A DNA stretch of 64,000 bases, taken from the NCBI GenBank assembly GCA_016719895.1, contig JADJYG010000019.1, forward strand, positions 1-64,000. Reading direction: 5' to 3'. Source of the DNA: Saprospirales bacterium (GTDB lineage: Bacteria; Bacteroidota; Bacteroidia; Chitinophagales; Saprospiraceae). Under the pieces are notes generated by a model that searched no databases, was not told where the DNA came from, and was given only the letters and a program-made list of their open reading frames with translations. A program made the position numbers and the translations under genes. Shown piece after piece: positions 19,334 to 27,005 of this stretch (its first letter is position 1; the number at the start of each line of letters is the position of its first letter).

Positions 19334-20533
19334 ATGCCGCGAATCCTACTCACCGTCACCAACGACCTCAGCCACGACCAGCGGATGCAGCGCATTTGTT
19401 CGGCGTTGGCCAGTAATGGGTATGGTGTGCAACTGGTGGGCCGGGCGCTCCCCGGCAGCATCCCACTGGAAAAACAACCCTTCGAACAACGGCGACTCCA
19501 CTGCCGGTTCAACAAGGGATTTCTGTTTTACGCCGAATACAACCTGCGGCTCTGGTGGTACCTGATGCAGGCGCCCTGCGACGCCGTTTGCTCCATCGAC
19601 CTGGATACCTTGCCGGCCGGCTGCCTGGCTACTCTGTTGCGCCGGAAAAAACGGGTGTTTGACGCGCATGAATACTTCACAGAGGTGCCTGAAGTCACTG
19701 CCCGGCCGCTTGTAAAGGCCCTTTGGGCGCTCGTCGCCCGGATATGCCTACCGTTTTACCAGCATGCCTACACCGTCGGTCCGGCCCTGGCGGCCATCTT
19801 TACAAAAAAATACGGCATCCCCTTCGATGTGGTGCGGAATGTGCCGGAGGAGCCCCACCCCACCCCACCCCCTGGGGGGGAGAGCGGCAAACAGTCGACT
19901 AATGCGGAGGCCAGCCAGTTCCCCACAGAGCCCCCAAAGGTGGGGTCTAGCCATTTCTCGTCATCCCCCCCCCTTGGGGGCGGCAGGGGGGGGCTCCTCC
20001 TCCTCTACCAGGGCGCGCTCAACGAAGGCCGCGGAATCGAACAATTGCTCGAAGCCCTGCCTCACCTCTGTGGCGTGGAACTCTGGCTGGCTGGCGAGGG
20101 TGATTTGTCGGAAATGCTTCGCCGGCGCGCAGACCAGTTGCACGTTCGGGATAAAGTCCGCTTCCTGGGGTATCTCAAGCCCGCGGACCTGAAAACGCTT
20201 ACCCGGCAAGCCTGGCTAGGCATCAATGTATTGGAAGACAAAGGCCTGAGCTATTACTATTCCCTGGCCAACAAATATTTCGACTACATCCACGCCGGCG
20301 TACCGGTACTAACAATGGATTTTCCCGAATACCGGGCACTGAACCAGGAACACGAAGTTGCCCTCCTGCTCAATCGCCTGACACCGGAAACTGCAGCCCG
20401 GGCAATCGGCTACCTCCAGGCACATCCGGAAGTTTACCAACGGTTACAATCGGCTACCCGGGAAGCCCGGGAGGACTGGGTTTGGGAGAAAGAAAAAGCC
20501 GTGTTGCTCCGGTGCTGGCAGGATGCCCTGTAA
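19334..20533 (+). CDS. GT4-type glycosyltransferase with an in-frame palindromic insertion
   Basis: A glycosyltransferase of the GT-B fold. The C-terminal half has the GT4 elements LLYQGALNEGRGIEQLLEAL, RFLGYLKPADLKTL and a donor-site region ending YFDYIHAGVPVLTMDFPEYR. The N-terminal half carries VTNDLSHDQRMQRIC and VFDAHEYFTEVPE, typical of Bacteroidota proteins of this type. Between RNVPE and LLLYQGAL lie about 52 residues of Pro/Gly/Ser-rich sequence encoded by a palindromic DNA element (19846-20000). The insertion keeps frame and falls at the linker between the two Rossmann domains, so the enzyme may still work. Acceptor unknown; probably surface polysaccharide. Confidence 0.85.
   Translation: MPRILLTVTNDLSHDQRMQRICSALASNGYGVQLVGRALPGSIPLEKQPFEQRRLHCRFNKGFLFYAEYNLRLWWYLMQAPCDAVCSIDLDTLPAGCLATLLRRKKRVFDAHEYFTEVPEVTARPLVKALWALVARICLPFYQHAYTVGPALAAIFTKKYGIPFDVVRNVPEEPHPTPPPGGESGKQSTNAEASQFPTEPPKVGSSHFSSSPPLGGGRGGLLLLYQGALNEGRGIEQLLEALPHLCGVELWLAGEGDLSEMLRRRADQLHVRDKVRFLGYLKPADLKTLTRQAWLGINVLEDKGLSYYYSLANKYFDYIHAGVPVLTMDFPEYRALNQEHEVALLLNRLTPETAARAIGYLQAHPEVYQRLQSATREAREDWVWEKEKAVLLRCWQDAL
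19846..20000. repeat. 155-bp palindromic insertion inside a glycosyltransferase gene
   Basis: The ends are inverted repeats, GGAGGAGCCCC (19846-19856) and GGGGCTCCTCC (19990-20000). Inside are C-runs and G-runs able to form further hairpins (CCCCCTGGGGGG near 19870; CCCCCCCCCTTGGGGG near 19965-19980). The composition is unlike the flanking coding DNA and resembles the C-rich/G-rich palindromes common between genes in some Bacteroidota. It is open in the host frame and adds ~52 residues. Confidence 0.7.
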
Positions 20534-20596
20534 TTTTTTTTACGCACCCAACCCCTTCGCCGGCGAAGGCTGTCTATCCTGAAAAAAGCTAACACC

Positions 20597-20923
20597 ATGA
20601 AAACGTTCCGTTTTTTTCTGGCGGCCTTTGTCGCCTTCAGTTTATTGGCCTGTACAAAAAATTCCAACTGCGGCGACATGCCCCTGTGCCCGGACGCTGT
20701 ATCCGCTACGTTTAAAAACCTCACCGGCTTGGATGGCTGCGGGTACGTCCTGCAGTTGGCCGATGGCGCCTATCTGGAAGTGGTCAACCTGAGCGAACTC
20801 AATCTGACGCCGGCCGACGGCATGAAGGTGCGGGTGAAATACAGCCCGCAATCCGGTATGGCCAGTATTTGCATGGTCGGACCGATCGTTCGCGTCGATT
20901 GCATCGAGGAGGTACAAAAGTAG
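20597..20923 (+). CDS. small putative lipoprotein
   Basis: A 108-residue predicted lipoprotein: signal MKTFRFFLAAFVAFSLLAC with Cys19 as the lipid attachment site. The body carries several Cys residues (NCGDMPLCPD, LDGCGYVL, ASICMVGP, RVDCIEE) and looks like a small beta domain. I do not recognise the family. A terminator follows immediately. Confidence 0.7.
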   Translation: MKTFRFFLAAFVAFSLLACTKNSNCGDMPLCPDAVSATFKNLTGLDGCGYVLQLADGAYLEVVNLSELNLTPADGMKVRVKYSPQSGMASICMVGPIVRVDCIEEVQK

Positions 20924-20966
20924 CAGCATGGAATATTGCCGGCCATACCCGGCAATAAAATTCCGG

Positions 20967-21001
20967 GTTGACCCCCATCGCGGGCGGTCAACTTTTTTTT
21001 T
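20967..21001 (+). terminator. intrinsic terminator of the small lipoprotein gene
   Basis: GTTGACC (20967-20973) pairs with GGTCAAC (20986-20992) and is followed by nine T. A second hairpin (TATTGCCGG 20934-20942 with CCGGCAATA 20949-20957) precedes it. The T-run is also coding sequence for the lysine-rich C-terminus of the convergent DUF2520 gene, so the two genes meet inside this element. Confidence 0.8.
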
Positions 21002-21800
21002 GCCGTTTGGCAGCCGGCAGCCGGACGGCCGGGTTGATGCTTTGCGACATGCCCCGGTACAGTTCGCGCCAGGCGGGGTGTTGCTCCAGCCCTTCCAGGT
21101 GCCGCCGGATCGTGTCGGTATCGCCCCGCATGGCCGGCCCGGTTTGCATACGGGCGGGTGAATCCTGCAATGCTTTGGCCAGGGTTTCTTCCATCAGCGG
21201 ATGTAACAGTTCGAAGGGCAAGCCCTTTTCCTCCATGATTTTTTCTGCGATGGCAAAACAGTGGTTGGCGAAATTATTGGCAAACACAGCGGCCACATGC
21301 AAAACGGAGCGCTGGTCGTCGTTGACCCGGTAGGCCAGGTTGCCGATAATTTTGGCTACTTTCATCAGCAACACCACATCCGCTTCGGACCGGGCGTCGA
21401 TGCAAAAGGGTATTTTCGACCAAACGGGCATACGTTCGGTGGAAAACGACTGCAAAGGATAAAAAACACCGGAGCGTTTGAAATACGGCTCGAGCACTGC
21501 GCCTTGGGTGGCGCCCGATGTATGCGTCACCAGCGCTGCCTGTGCATACGGCGCCAGGGCCGCCCCCACCTCCTCAATGGCATCATCCCGTACAGCCAGC
21601 AGGACCCAATCGGCATCCGGATGGATATCCGACCACCGGTCCGACCATTCCGAACGGAGCTCGGCGGCCAGCTCCTGCCCCGGGCCTGCCGAACGGCTGA
21701 GCACCTGCGTCACACACAGGCCTTTTGCGCGCAAACGTTTGCCCAGGTGATGCGCAATGCGTCCGGCGCCGACGATGACTATTTTGTTGGGTGTGAGCAT
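20988..21800 (-). CDS. Rossmann-like and DUF2520 domain-containing protein
   Basis: A 270-residue protein with an N-terminal NAD(P)-binding fold (IVIVGAGRIAHHLGKRL) and a C-terminal helical DUF2520 domain (AAVFANNFANHCFAIAEKIM, HPLMEETLAKAL). It resembles ketopantoate-reductase and F420-dependent oxidoreductase-like proteins, but the reaction is not known. In many Bacteroidota this family is found beside kdsC-ubiA-maf; here it lies close to that cluster but on the opposite strand. Confidence 0.88.
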   Translation of the reverse strand: MLTPNKIVIVGAGRIAHHLGKRLRAKGLCVTQVLSRSAGPGQELAAELRSEWSDRWSDIHPDADWVLLAVRDDAIEEVGAALAPYAQAALVTHTSGATQGAVLEPYFKRSGVFYPLQSFSTERMPVWSKIPFCIDARSEADVVLLMKVAKIIGNLAYRVNDDQRSVLHVAAVFANNFANHCFAIAEKIMEEKGLPFELLHPLMEETLAKALQDSPARMQTGPAMRGDTDTIRRHLEGLEQHPAWRELYRGMSQSINPAVRLPAAKRQKKS

Positions 21801-21852
21801 GTTTTGTGTATGCTAATGGTCGGGGCGCAGGTATTTTTTTATTTGTACCGGC

Positions 21853-23559
21853 TCAATATCCGCCGGCGGCATCATCGCCTCGATTGTCCGCAACTGCCCG
21901 CAATTTGCCATCGGCCTGGCGCAGGATGGCCTCCACACGGCCGATAGGCGAACGCGTTTTCACCGTATGCCCCATTTGTTCGAGCCGTCCAACCACTTCT
22001 TCCGGCAGCCCCCCCTCCTCGATCTGAATGGCATCCGGCAGCCACTGGTGGTGAAAGCGTTTTTGGTGCACGGCATCCAGCAACGGCAGGTCGAAGATAT
22101 ACACGTTCAGGATGACCTGAAACACCGAGGTAGGGATTGTCGTGCCCCCGGGCGTACCAACCACGAGGGAAAGTTGTCCATTTTCTGAAATAATCGTCGG
22201 GGTCATGCTGCTGAGGGGCCGTTTCCCCGGCGCTATGGCATTCGCTTTACCCCCGATGGCGCCGTATAAATTCGGTGCGCCGGGTTTAGCGCTGAAATCG
22301 TCCATTTCATTGTTCAAAATAAATCCGGCGCCGCCGACCACCACCCGGCTGCCATACGAATCGTTGAGCGTGGTGGTGACGGCCACGGCGTTGCCCTGTG
22401 CGTCTACGATATTGAAATGAGTGGTCTCTTCGCTTTCCCGGAGTTTTCCAGCCTTTACCTGTCCGCTCGACGTCGCCTTTTCGGGGTCAAAATCTGCCAT
22501 CCGTAGTGCCAGGTAGTCCGGCGCTGCCAGGGCCTGCGCCGGCACCGGCCAAAAGTCCGGATCGCCCATGTGTTCTGCCCGGTCGGCAAAGGCGCGCCGC
22601 TCGATTTCTACTATCCGGTGCACCGTTTTGGCGGTGTGAAGGCCGGAGGCGCTCAGGCCGGTATCGCCCAGCATGCCCAGCATTTGCCGGAGCAAAAGGC
22701 CGCCGCTGCTGGGTGGCGGCATACAAACCAGGCGCAGGCCCTGCCAGTCGAACTCGAGCGGCGCCCGCCATACGCTGGTATAGTTTTTCAAATCGGCTTC
22801 GGTGATCAGGCCGTTATGTTTTTGCATTTCATGCACCAGCAACGCGGCAACGGGGCCGGTATAAAAGCCGTCGCGGCCGGCGCCGGCAATCCGGTGCAAA
22901 GTGGTCGCCAGGTCTTTCTGGATCAACCAGTCGCCGGCCTGCCAGTCCTGTACCTGCACAAAAACCGGCACCATTTTATTGTAGCGGATAAAATTGCCTT
23001 TTTCCTCGTTCAATTGCATTGCCTCCTGCCCGGTGATCTGATATCCCTTGTCCGCCAGTTGGATAGCCGGTTTCAGCAGCAGCGGCCAGGGCAGGCGGCC
23101 ATACTTGCGGTGGGCTTGCCACATCCCGTCGACCGATCCGGGAACGCCGCAAGCGAAGATGCCGAAACGGCTTAGTGCGCTAAGTACCCTGCCCGCCGTA
23201 TCCTGGTACATGGTTTCGGTTGCTGCAGCCGGGGCTTTTTCGCGAAAATCAAGGGCTGCAGTGCCTCCGTTTTTGTCGCGGTAAATTAAAAAACCGCCGC
23301 CACCGATATTTCCCGCTTGCGGGTACACCACCGCCAGGGCAAACTGAACTGCTACCGCTGCGTCTACGGCATTGCCGCCCTGCCGCAGGATATCCAGACC
23401 GGCCTGGGTAGCCAGGGGATGCGCCGAAACAACGGCGGCCGAGTCGGCAAGCACTTCCTTTTCGATACGATACGGAAACGGTACGTATTTTTGGGCACGG
23501 CAATGCAGGTGGCCCAAAGTGAAAATAGTCAGTAACGCAAAAAACAATCTGTCCATCAT
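21853..23559 (-). CDS. ggt: gamma-glutamyltransferase
   Basis: A periplasmic N-terminal-nucleophile hydrolase that cleaves and transfers gamma-glutamyl groups, for example from glutathione. It has a signal peptide (residues ~1-22), the N-terminal block LATQAGLDILRQGGNAVDAAVA and the autoprocessing site EETTHFNIVDAQGNAV, where Thr379 would become the nucleophile of the small subunit. Substrate-binding blocks PPPSSGG and NNEMDDFS are present, and GKRPLSSMTPTI is the conserved Ser pair. The 568 residues match the family. It is divergent from the gene at 23731. Confidence 0.95.
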   Translation of the reverse strand: MMDRLFFALLTIFTLGHLHCRAQKYVPFPYRIEKEVLADSAAVVSAHPLATQAGLDILRQGGNAVDAAVAVQFALAVVYPQAGNIGGGGFLIYRDKNGGTAALDFREKAPAAATETMYQDTAGRVLSALSRFGIFACGVPGSVDGMWQAHRKYGRLPWPLLLKPAIQLADKGYQITGQEAMQLNEEKGNFIRYNKMVPVFVQVQDWQAGDWLIQKDLATTLHRIAGAGRDGFYTGPVAALLVHEMQKHNGLITEADLKNYTSVWRAPLEFDWQGLRLVCMPPPSSGGLLLRQMLGMLGDTGLSASGLHTAKTVHRIVEIERRAFADRAEHMGDPDFWPVPAQALAAPDYLALRMADFDPEKATSSGQVKAGKLRESEETTHFNIVDAQGNAVAVTTTLNDSYGSRVVVGGAGFILNNEMDDFSAKPGAPNLYGAIGGKANAIAPGKRPLSSMTPTIISENGQLSLVVGTPGGTTIPTSVFQVILNVYIFDLPLLDAVHQKRFHHQWLPDAIQIEEGGLPEEVVGRLEQMGHTVKTRSPIGRVEAILRQADGKLRAVADNRGDDAAGGY

Positions 23560-23634
23560 AACCAGGTTCGAATAACCGGGCGGATTACGGCGGCGCAGGA
23601 GCCGTCAGCCCGGATAAAACGGATAAAAAACATA

Positions 23635-23703
23635 CAAACGTAGGTCATTTCGCAAAATGAACGGTACTTCGCGCCAAACGTTTGTAAAACCTTTTTACTT
23701 TTG
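23635..23703. promoter_or_regulatory. divergent promoter region of ggt and the PGDYG-like gene
   Basis: CAAACGTA (23635-23642) is TACGTTTG on the minus strand, a perfect -7 box for ggt. TACTTTTG (23696-23703) is a perfect -7 box for the plus-strand gene at 23731. Between them, CAAACGTTTG (23675-23684) is a perfect 10-bp palindrome that could be an operator. The TTG at 23701 that would extend the plus-strand frame lies inside the -7 box, so it is not the start. Confidence 0.6.
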
Positions 23704-23730
23704 AAACCGGAAGGATTTACCCAAAAAAAT

Positions 23731-24234
23731 ATGCTTACACAAGAGGAGTTTTTACGTATGATGAAACCGCTGTTGCAAGGGAATGGTGTGGTTTACCGGA
23801 AAAAGAAAAATGTGTTTGCACGGCGGGCCCATGCAGGCGAGCTGATCCAAACCCAAACGGCCGACGGCCTGGAAACCGTCAACACCGCCGGCGAAGGCGA
23901 CTATATCGTGCGCAACCAAACGAATGCCCGGGAAGAATACATTGTGCCGGCCTACAAATTTATCCGAAAATACAAACACCTTTGGCCAACCGATGCCCAA
24001 TGGGCGGAATACGAACCCCTGGGGCATATTGTTGCCGTTGAACTCACACCCCAACGCCTGGAAACACTGACCCTGCCGGCCGAATTCGAGTTCACGGCCC
24101 CCTGGGGCGCCCCCATGACGGCTAAAACCGGCGACTTTATCGGCTGCCCGCCGGACTATTCCGAGGTATACCGCCTGGCCCGAACCGAGTTTTTTGAAAC
24201 CTATATAGAAGCAAGCGGGGCGGACGCCATCTAA
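23731..24234 (+). CDS. PGDYG-like conserved protein
   Basis: A 167-residue soluble protein. The segment EGDYIVRNQTNAREEYIVPAYKFIRKY resembles the PGDYG family of small proteins of unknown function. It has no signal peptide or membrane segment. I chose ATG 23731 because the in-frame upstream codons overlap the -7 element. DUF4231 follows 43 bp later, possibly in the same transcript. Confidence 0.65.
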   Translation: MLTQEEFLRMMKPLLQGNGVVYRKKKNVFARRAHAGELIQTQTADGLETVNTAGEGDYIVRNQTNAREEYIVPAYKFIRKYKHLWPTDAQWAEYEPLGHIVAVELTPQRLETLTLPAEFEFTAPWGAPMTAKTGDFIGCPPDYSEVYRLARTEFFETYIEASGADAI

Positions 24235-24277
24235 ACGGCCGCGCCGATTCCCGATCCATCAACTAAACGTCATTGCC

Positions 24278-24742
24278 ATGGCTTCGAACGCCGAGTGGAA
24301 ACAGCAAAGTGAAAAATACATCACCGACCGGATCCAGGATCAGATTTCCTGGTACGAGCGAAAAAGCCGGATCAACAAAACCGGATACTACCGGTGCCGC
24401 TACCTGATCATCGGCTCGGGCGCGCTCATTCCCCTGCTGGTGGGGTATGCCGAAGGCTGGTTTGATTGGCTTAAATATGTCGCCGGTTTTTTAGGCGTCG
24501 TAGTAGCTGTTTCCGAAGGAATTATGTCGCTCAAAAAATTTCTGGAAAACTGGTCAACCTACCGCCTCACTGCCGAACGCCTGCGGCGCGAATTATATTT
24601 TTACGAGAACATGGTGGGCGACGACTATGCCCCGGGTGGCGAGCCGGCGTTTAAAAAATTCGTACTTAGAGCCGAACAAGTTATGGCATCGGAGAACGAG
24701 GAATGGAAATCCTATATAGAAACCACGCAAGAACAGAAGTAG
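24278..24742 (+). CDS. DUF4231 domain-containing membrane protein
   Basis: A 154-residue protein with two adjacent hydrophobic segments (about residues 45-60 and 66-85), the DUF4231 layout: an N-terminal amphipathic part (ITDRIQDQISWYERKSRINK), a membrane hairpin and a C-terminal helical part (YRLTAERLRRELYFYENMVG). Related SLATT-type domains occur near nucleotide-signalling defence effectors, but nothing nearby supports that here. Function unknown. Confidence 0.8.
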   Translation: MASNAEWKQQSEKYITDRIQDQISWYERKSRINKTGYYRCRYLIIGSGALIPLLVGYAEGWFDWLKYVAGFLGVVVAVSEGIMSLKKFLENWSTYRLTAERLRRELYFYENMVGDDYAPGGEPAFKKFVLRAEQVMASENEEWKSYIETTQEQK

Positions 24743-24769
24743 CTCCGGAGCGGCGCTGCAGCGGCCCGG

Positions 24770-26683
24770 TCAAGGCATCAACTCCAGGACTATGGGTGAA
24801 TTCGGGGCCAGGGTCAGCGTTGAAATATCCGGTATAACGCCGCCGGACATCACGTCTTTTGCTTTGCGAAAACCCTGTAGCCGTTCGGCAAAACGCCGGG
24901 TATCGAGCAGCCGTTCGCTGCTCGCCGTATTAAGCGCCACCATCACTGTTTTTTGGGCATCAAACCGGAAATACACATACACCCCGTTTTCCGGTACGAA
25001 CTGCATGAGCCGGCCGGTTTGCAGGGCCGTCGTGGCATTGCGGTAGCGGATGAGGGTGCGGGTAAAGTCGAAGGCTTGGTTCTCCAGGGCTGTCCGGCCG
25101 GCCGCCGTGAATTTATTTTGCGCATCGCCGGGCCAGCCGCCGGGAAAATCCTTGCGAATATTGCCATGGGAAGGCGCTTCCAGGCCGGTGCTGAGGATTT
25201 CGGTGGCGTAGTACAGCTGGGGAATGCCCCGTGTGGTGAGTAAAAATGCGATGCCGCTTTTATACTTGTTTATATCCTCACCGATTGCCGAGAAAAACCG
25301 GGTCATATCGTGATTATCCAGCATTACGACGTTCCGGAAAGGATCTTCGTAAAAGAAATCTTTGGTCAGCGTATGATATACGCGGCTGACGCCTTCCGTC
25401 CAGCCCTGTTCGCGCTTCAGGGCTTCCTGTATCGCAAAACAAAGCGGAAAGTCAACTACACCGGGCAGATTGGAATCGAAGCCTGCACGCGCCATGGGCT
25501 GGTTGTCGGCGAAGAAGCCCTGCGTCAGCACGTCGTATTCCCAGATTTCCCCAAAAAGATGGATAGACGGGTATTCTTCCCGGATTTCCCGGCAATACCG
25601 GCTCATAAAGGGTTGATCGGAGTAGGTATAGGTATCGATCCGGAAAGCATCCAGGCCGGCGTATTCCACCCACCAGATCGCCTGCTGGATCAGGTAGCTG
25701 GCCAGGTGGGGGTTCCGTTGGTTGAGGTCGGGCATAGCCGATGCGAACCAGCCCTCGTTAAATCGCTTTTTATCGGAATCTGAAGCATAGGGGTCCGCCA
25801 GGGTTGGCGCCCGGTAAGAAGTTTGCGTCATTTCCGGCCAAATATTGAGCCAGTCCTTCATTGGCAAATCCGCCATCCAGTAGTGGTTGTTGCCGATATG
25901 GTTGGGCACTACATCGCGTACGACCTTAATGCCGCGACTATGGCACTGGCCGACCAGTTCGCGGTATTGTTCGTTCGTACCCAGCCGGCGATCCACCCGG
26001 TACATATCGGTTATGGCATAACCGTGGTAAGACGAACTGGCCTGGTCGTTTTCCAGTTCGGGATTGAGCCAGATGGCCGTAATGCCCAGGTCCTGCAGGT
26101 AGTTGAGATGATCGAGCACGCCTTTCAGGTCGCCGCCGTGGCGTCCCAGCAGCGAATCGCGGGCGAGGCCGTCGAGCAGGCCGGGATGCTGGTCGTTGGA
26201 GGGGTCGCCGTTGGCGAAGCGGTCGGGGAAAATCAGGTAAATCACGTCGCGGCTGTCCAGGCCCTGGCCTTTCGGCGCCGGGCTGCGCGGCAACACGGGG
26301 AACTCATGGGTGAACGCCAGGTCTTTTTCGGGGTGCGTAAACAAGATGGGCACTTTTTGGTGCGGGGCGTCGGCGGCAATCGCCAGCCTGAGAAACAAAT
26401 AGTTCGGGCTGTCGCCTTTGGTCACTTTTTCCAGGGTCACGCCTCTGGCTTGGCCCAGGCGTACCGAATACCCGGCCAGGCCTTCGCGACGCAGCAGGAT
26501 TTCGACGCGGTTGTGTTGCATACCGGTCCACCAGTTGGGCGGCTCCACACGCAGATCGCCGGACAGGGCCGGCACGGTCTTGGGTGGCAGGGGATGCGGA
26601 TGGGGATTGCCCAGGTAGTCTTTGCAGGAAATAGGAACAAAAGCCCCGCTGCAGGCGAGGAGCAGTAAAAGTGTTCGTTTCAT
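24770..26683 (-). CDS. glycoside hydrolase family 13 lipoprotein (neopullulanase/cyclomaltodextrinase-like)
   Basis: A surface or periplasmic alpha-glucan hydrolase. It is a lipoprotein (MKRTLLLLLACSGAFVPISC, Cys20) with an N-terminal immunoglobulin-like cyclomaltodextrinase domain (residues ~45-130) and a GH13 catalytic barrel. The nucleophile Asp is in LDAFRIDTYTYSD, the acid/base Glu in HLFGEIWEYD and the third Asp in MLDNHDMTRFF; KVVRDVVPNHIGNNHYW is conserved region I. The 637 residues fit SusA-like enzymes. The MFS transporter two genes upstream on the same strand is of a sugar-transporter type, which suggests starch or maltodextrin use. Confidence 0.92.
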   Translation of the reverse strand: MKRTLLLLLACSGAFVPISCKDYLGNPHPHPLPPKTVPALSGDLRVEPPNWWTGMQHNRVEILLRREGLAGYSVRLGQARGVTLEKVTKGDSPNYLFLRLAIAADAPHQKVPILFTHPEKDLAFTHEFPVLPRSPAPKGQGLDSRDVIYLIFPDRFANGDPSNDQHPGLLDGLARDSLLGRHGGDLKGVLDHLNYLQDLGITAIWLNPELENDQASSSYHGYAITDMYRVDRRLGTNEQYRELVGQCHSRGIKVVRDVVPNHIGNNHYWMADLPMKDWLNIWPEMTQTSYRAPTLADPYASDSDKKRFNEGWFASAMPDLNQRNPHLASYLIQQAIWWVEYAGLDAFRIDTYTYSDQPFMSRYCREIREEYPSIHLFGEIWEYDVLTQGFFADNQPMARAGFDSNLPGVVDFPLCFAIQEALKREQGWTEGVSRVYHTLTKDFFYEDPFRNVVMLDNHDMTRFFSAIGEDINKYKSGIAFLLTTRGIPQLYYATEILSTGLEAPSHGNIRKDFPGGWPGDAQNKFTAAGRTALENQAFDFTRTLIRYRNATTALQTGRLMQFVPENGVYVYFRFDAQKTVMVALNTASSERLLDTRRFAERLQGFRKAKDVMSGGVIPDISTLTLAPNSPIVLELMP

Positions 26684-26720
26684 TTCTTCAAAGTTTTTTT
26701 CCCAACCGGCTACGAAGTTG

Positions 26721-26972
26721 TTATTTGGATTTTCGCACCAGCCCGATCAGAAATAACAAAACCAATGCGCCGATGACGGCGGTCAGGACATGGCCGAGCA
26801 GCCCGCTGGCCGGAGAAATATTCAATTGGCGAAAAAGCCAGCTGCCGATAAAGGCGCCGATAATGCCAACCACGATATTTCCCAGCAAACCAAAGCCGTA
26901 GCCCTGGCGAATCAGGCTGGCCAACCAACCGGAAGCCGCGCCGATGACAATGGTGTAAAGTACGTTTTCCAT
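26721..26972 (-). CDS. GlsB/YeaQ/YmgE family membrane protein
   Basis: An 83-residue hydrophobic protein with three membrane segments and the glycine-rich family pattern (VIGAASGWLASLIRQGYGFG, GNIVVGIIGAFIGSWLF, LLGHVLTAVIGALVLLFLIGL). Members are annotated as transglycosylase-associated or stress-response proteins; the biochemical role is unclear. It lies between the MFS transporter and the GH13 gene on the same strand. Confidence 0.92.
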   Translation of the reverse strand: MENVLYTIVIGAASGWLASLIRQGYGFGLLGNIVVGIIGAFIGSWLFRQLNISPASGLLGHVLTAVIGALVLLFLIGLVRKSK

Positions 26973-27005
26973 ATAGATAAAACAGATTGACAGGTAATTT
27001 CATCA

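Noticed and set aside
24278..24742. SLATT/CBASS-type defence effector suggested by DUF4231
   Set aside because: No cyclase, sensor or other defence gene adjoins it; neighbours are ordinary metabolic genes.
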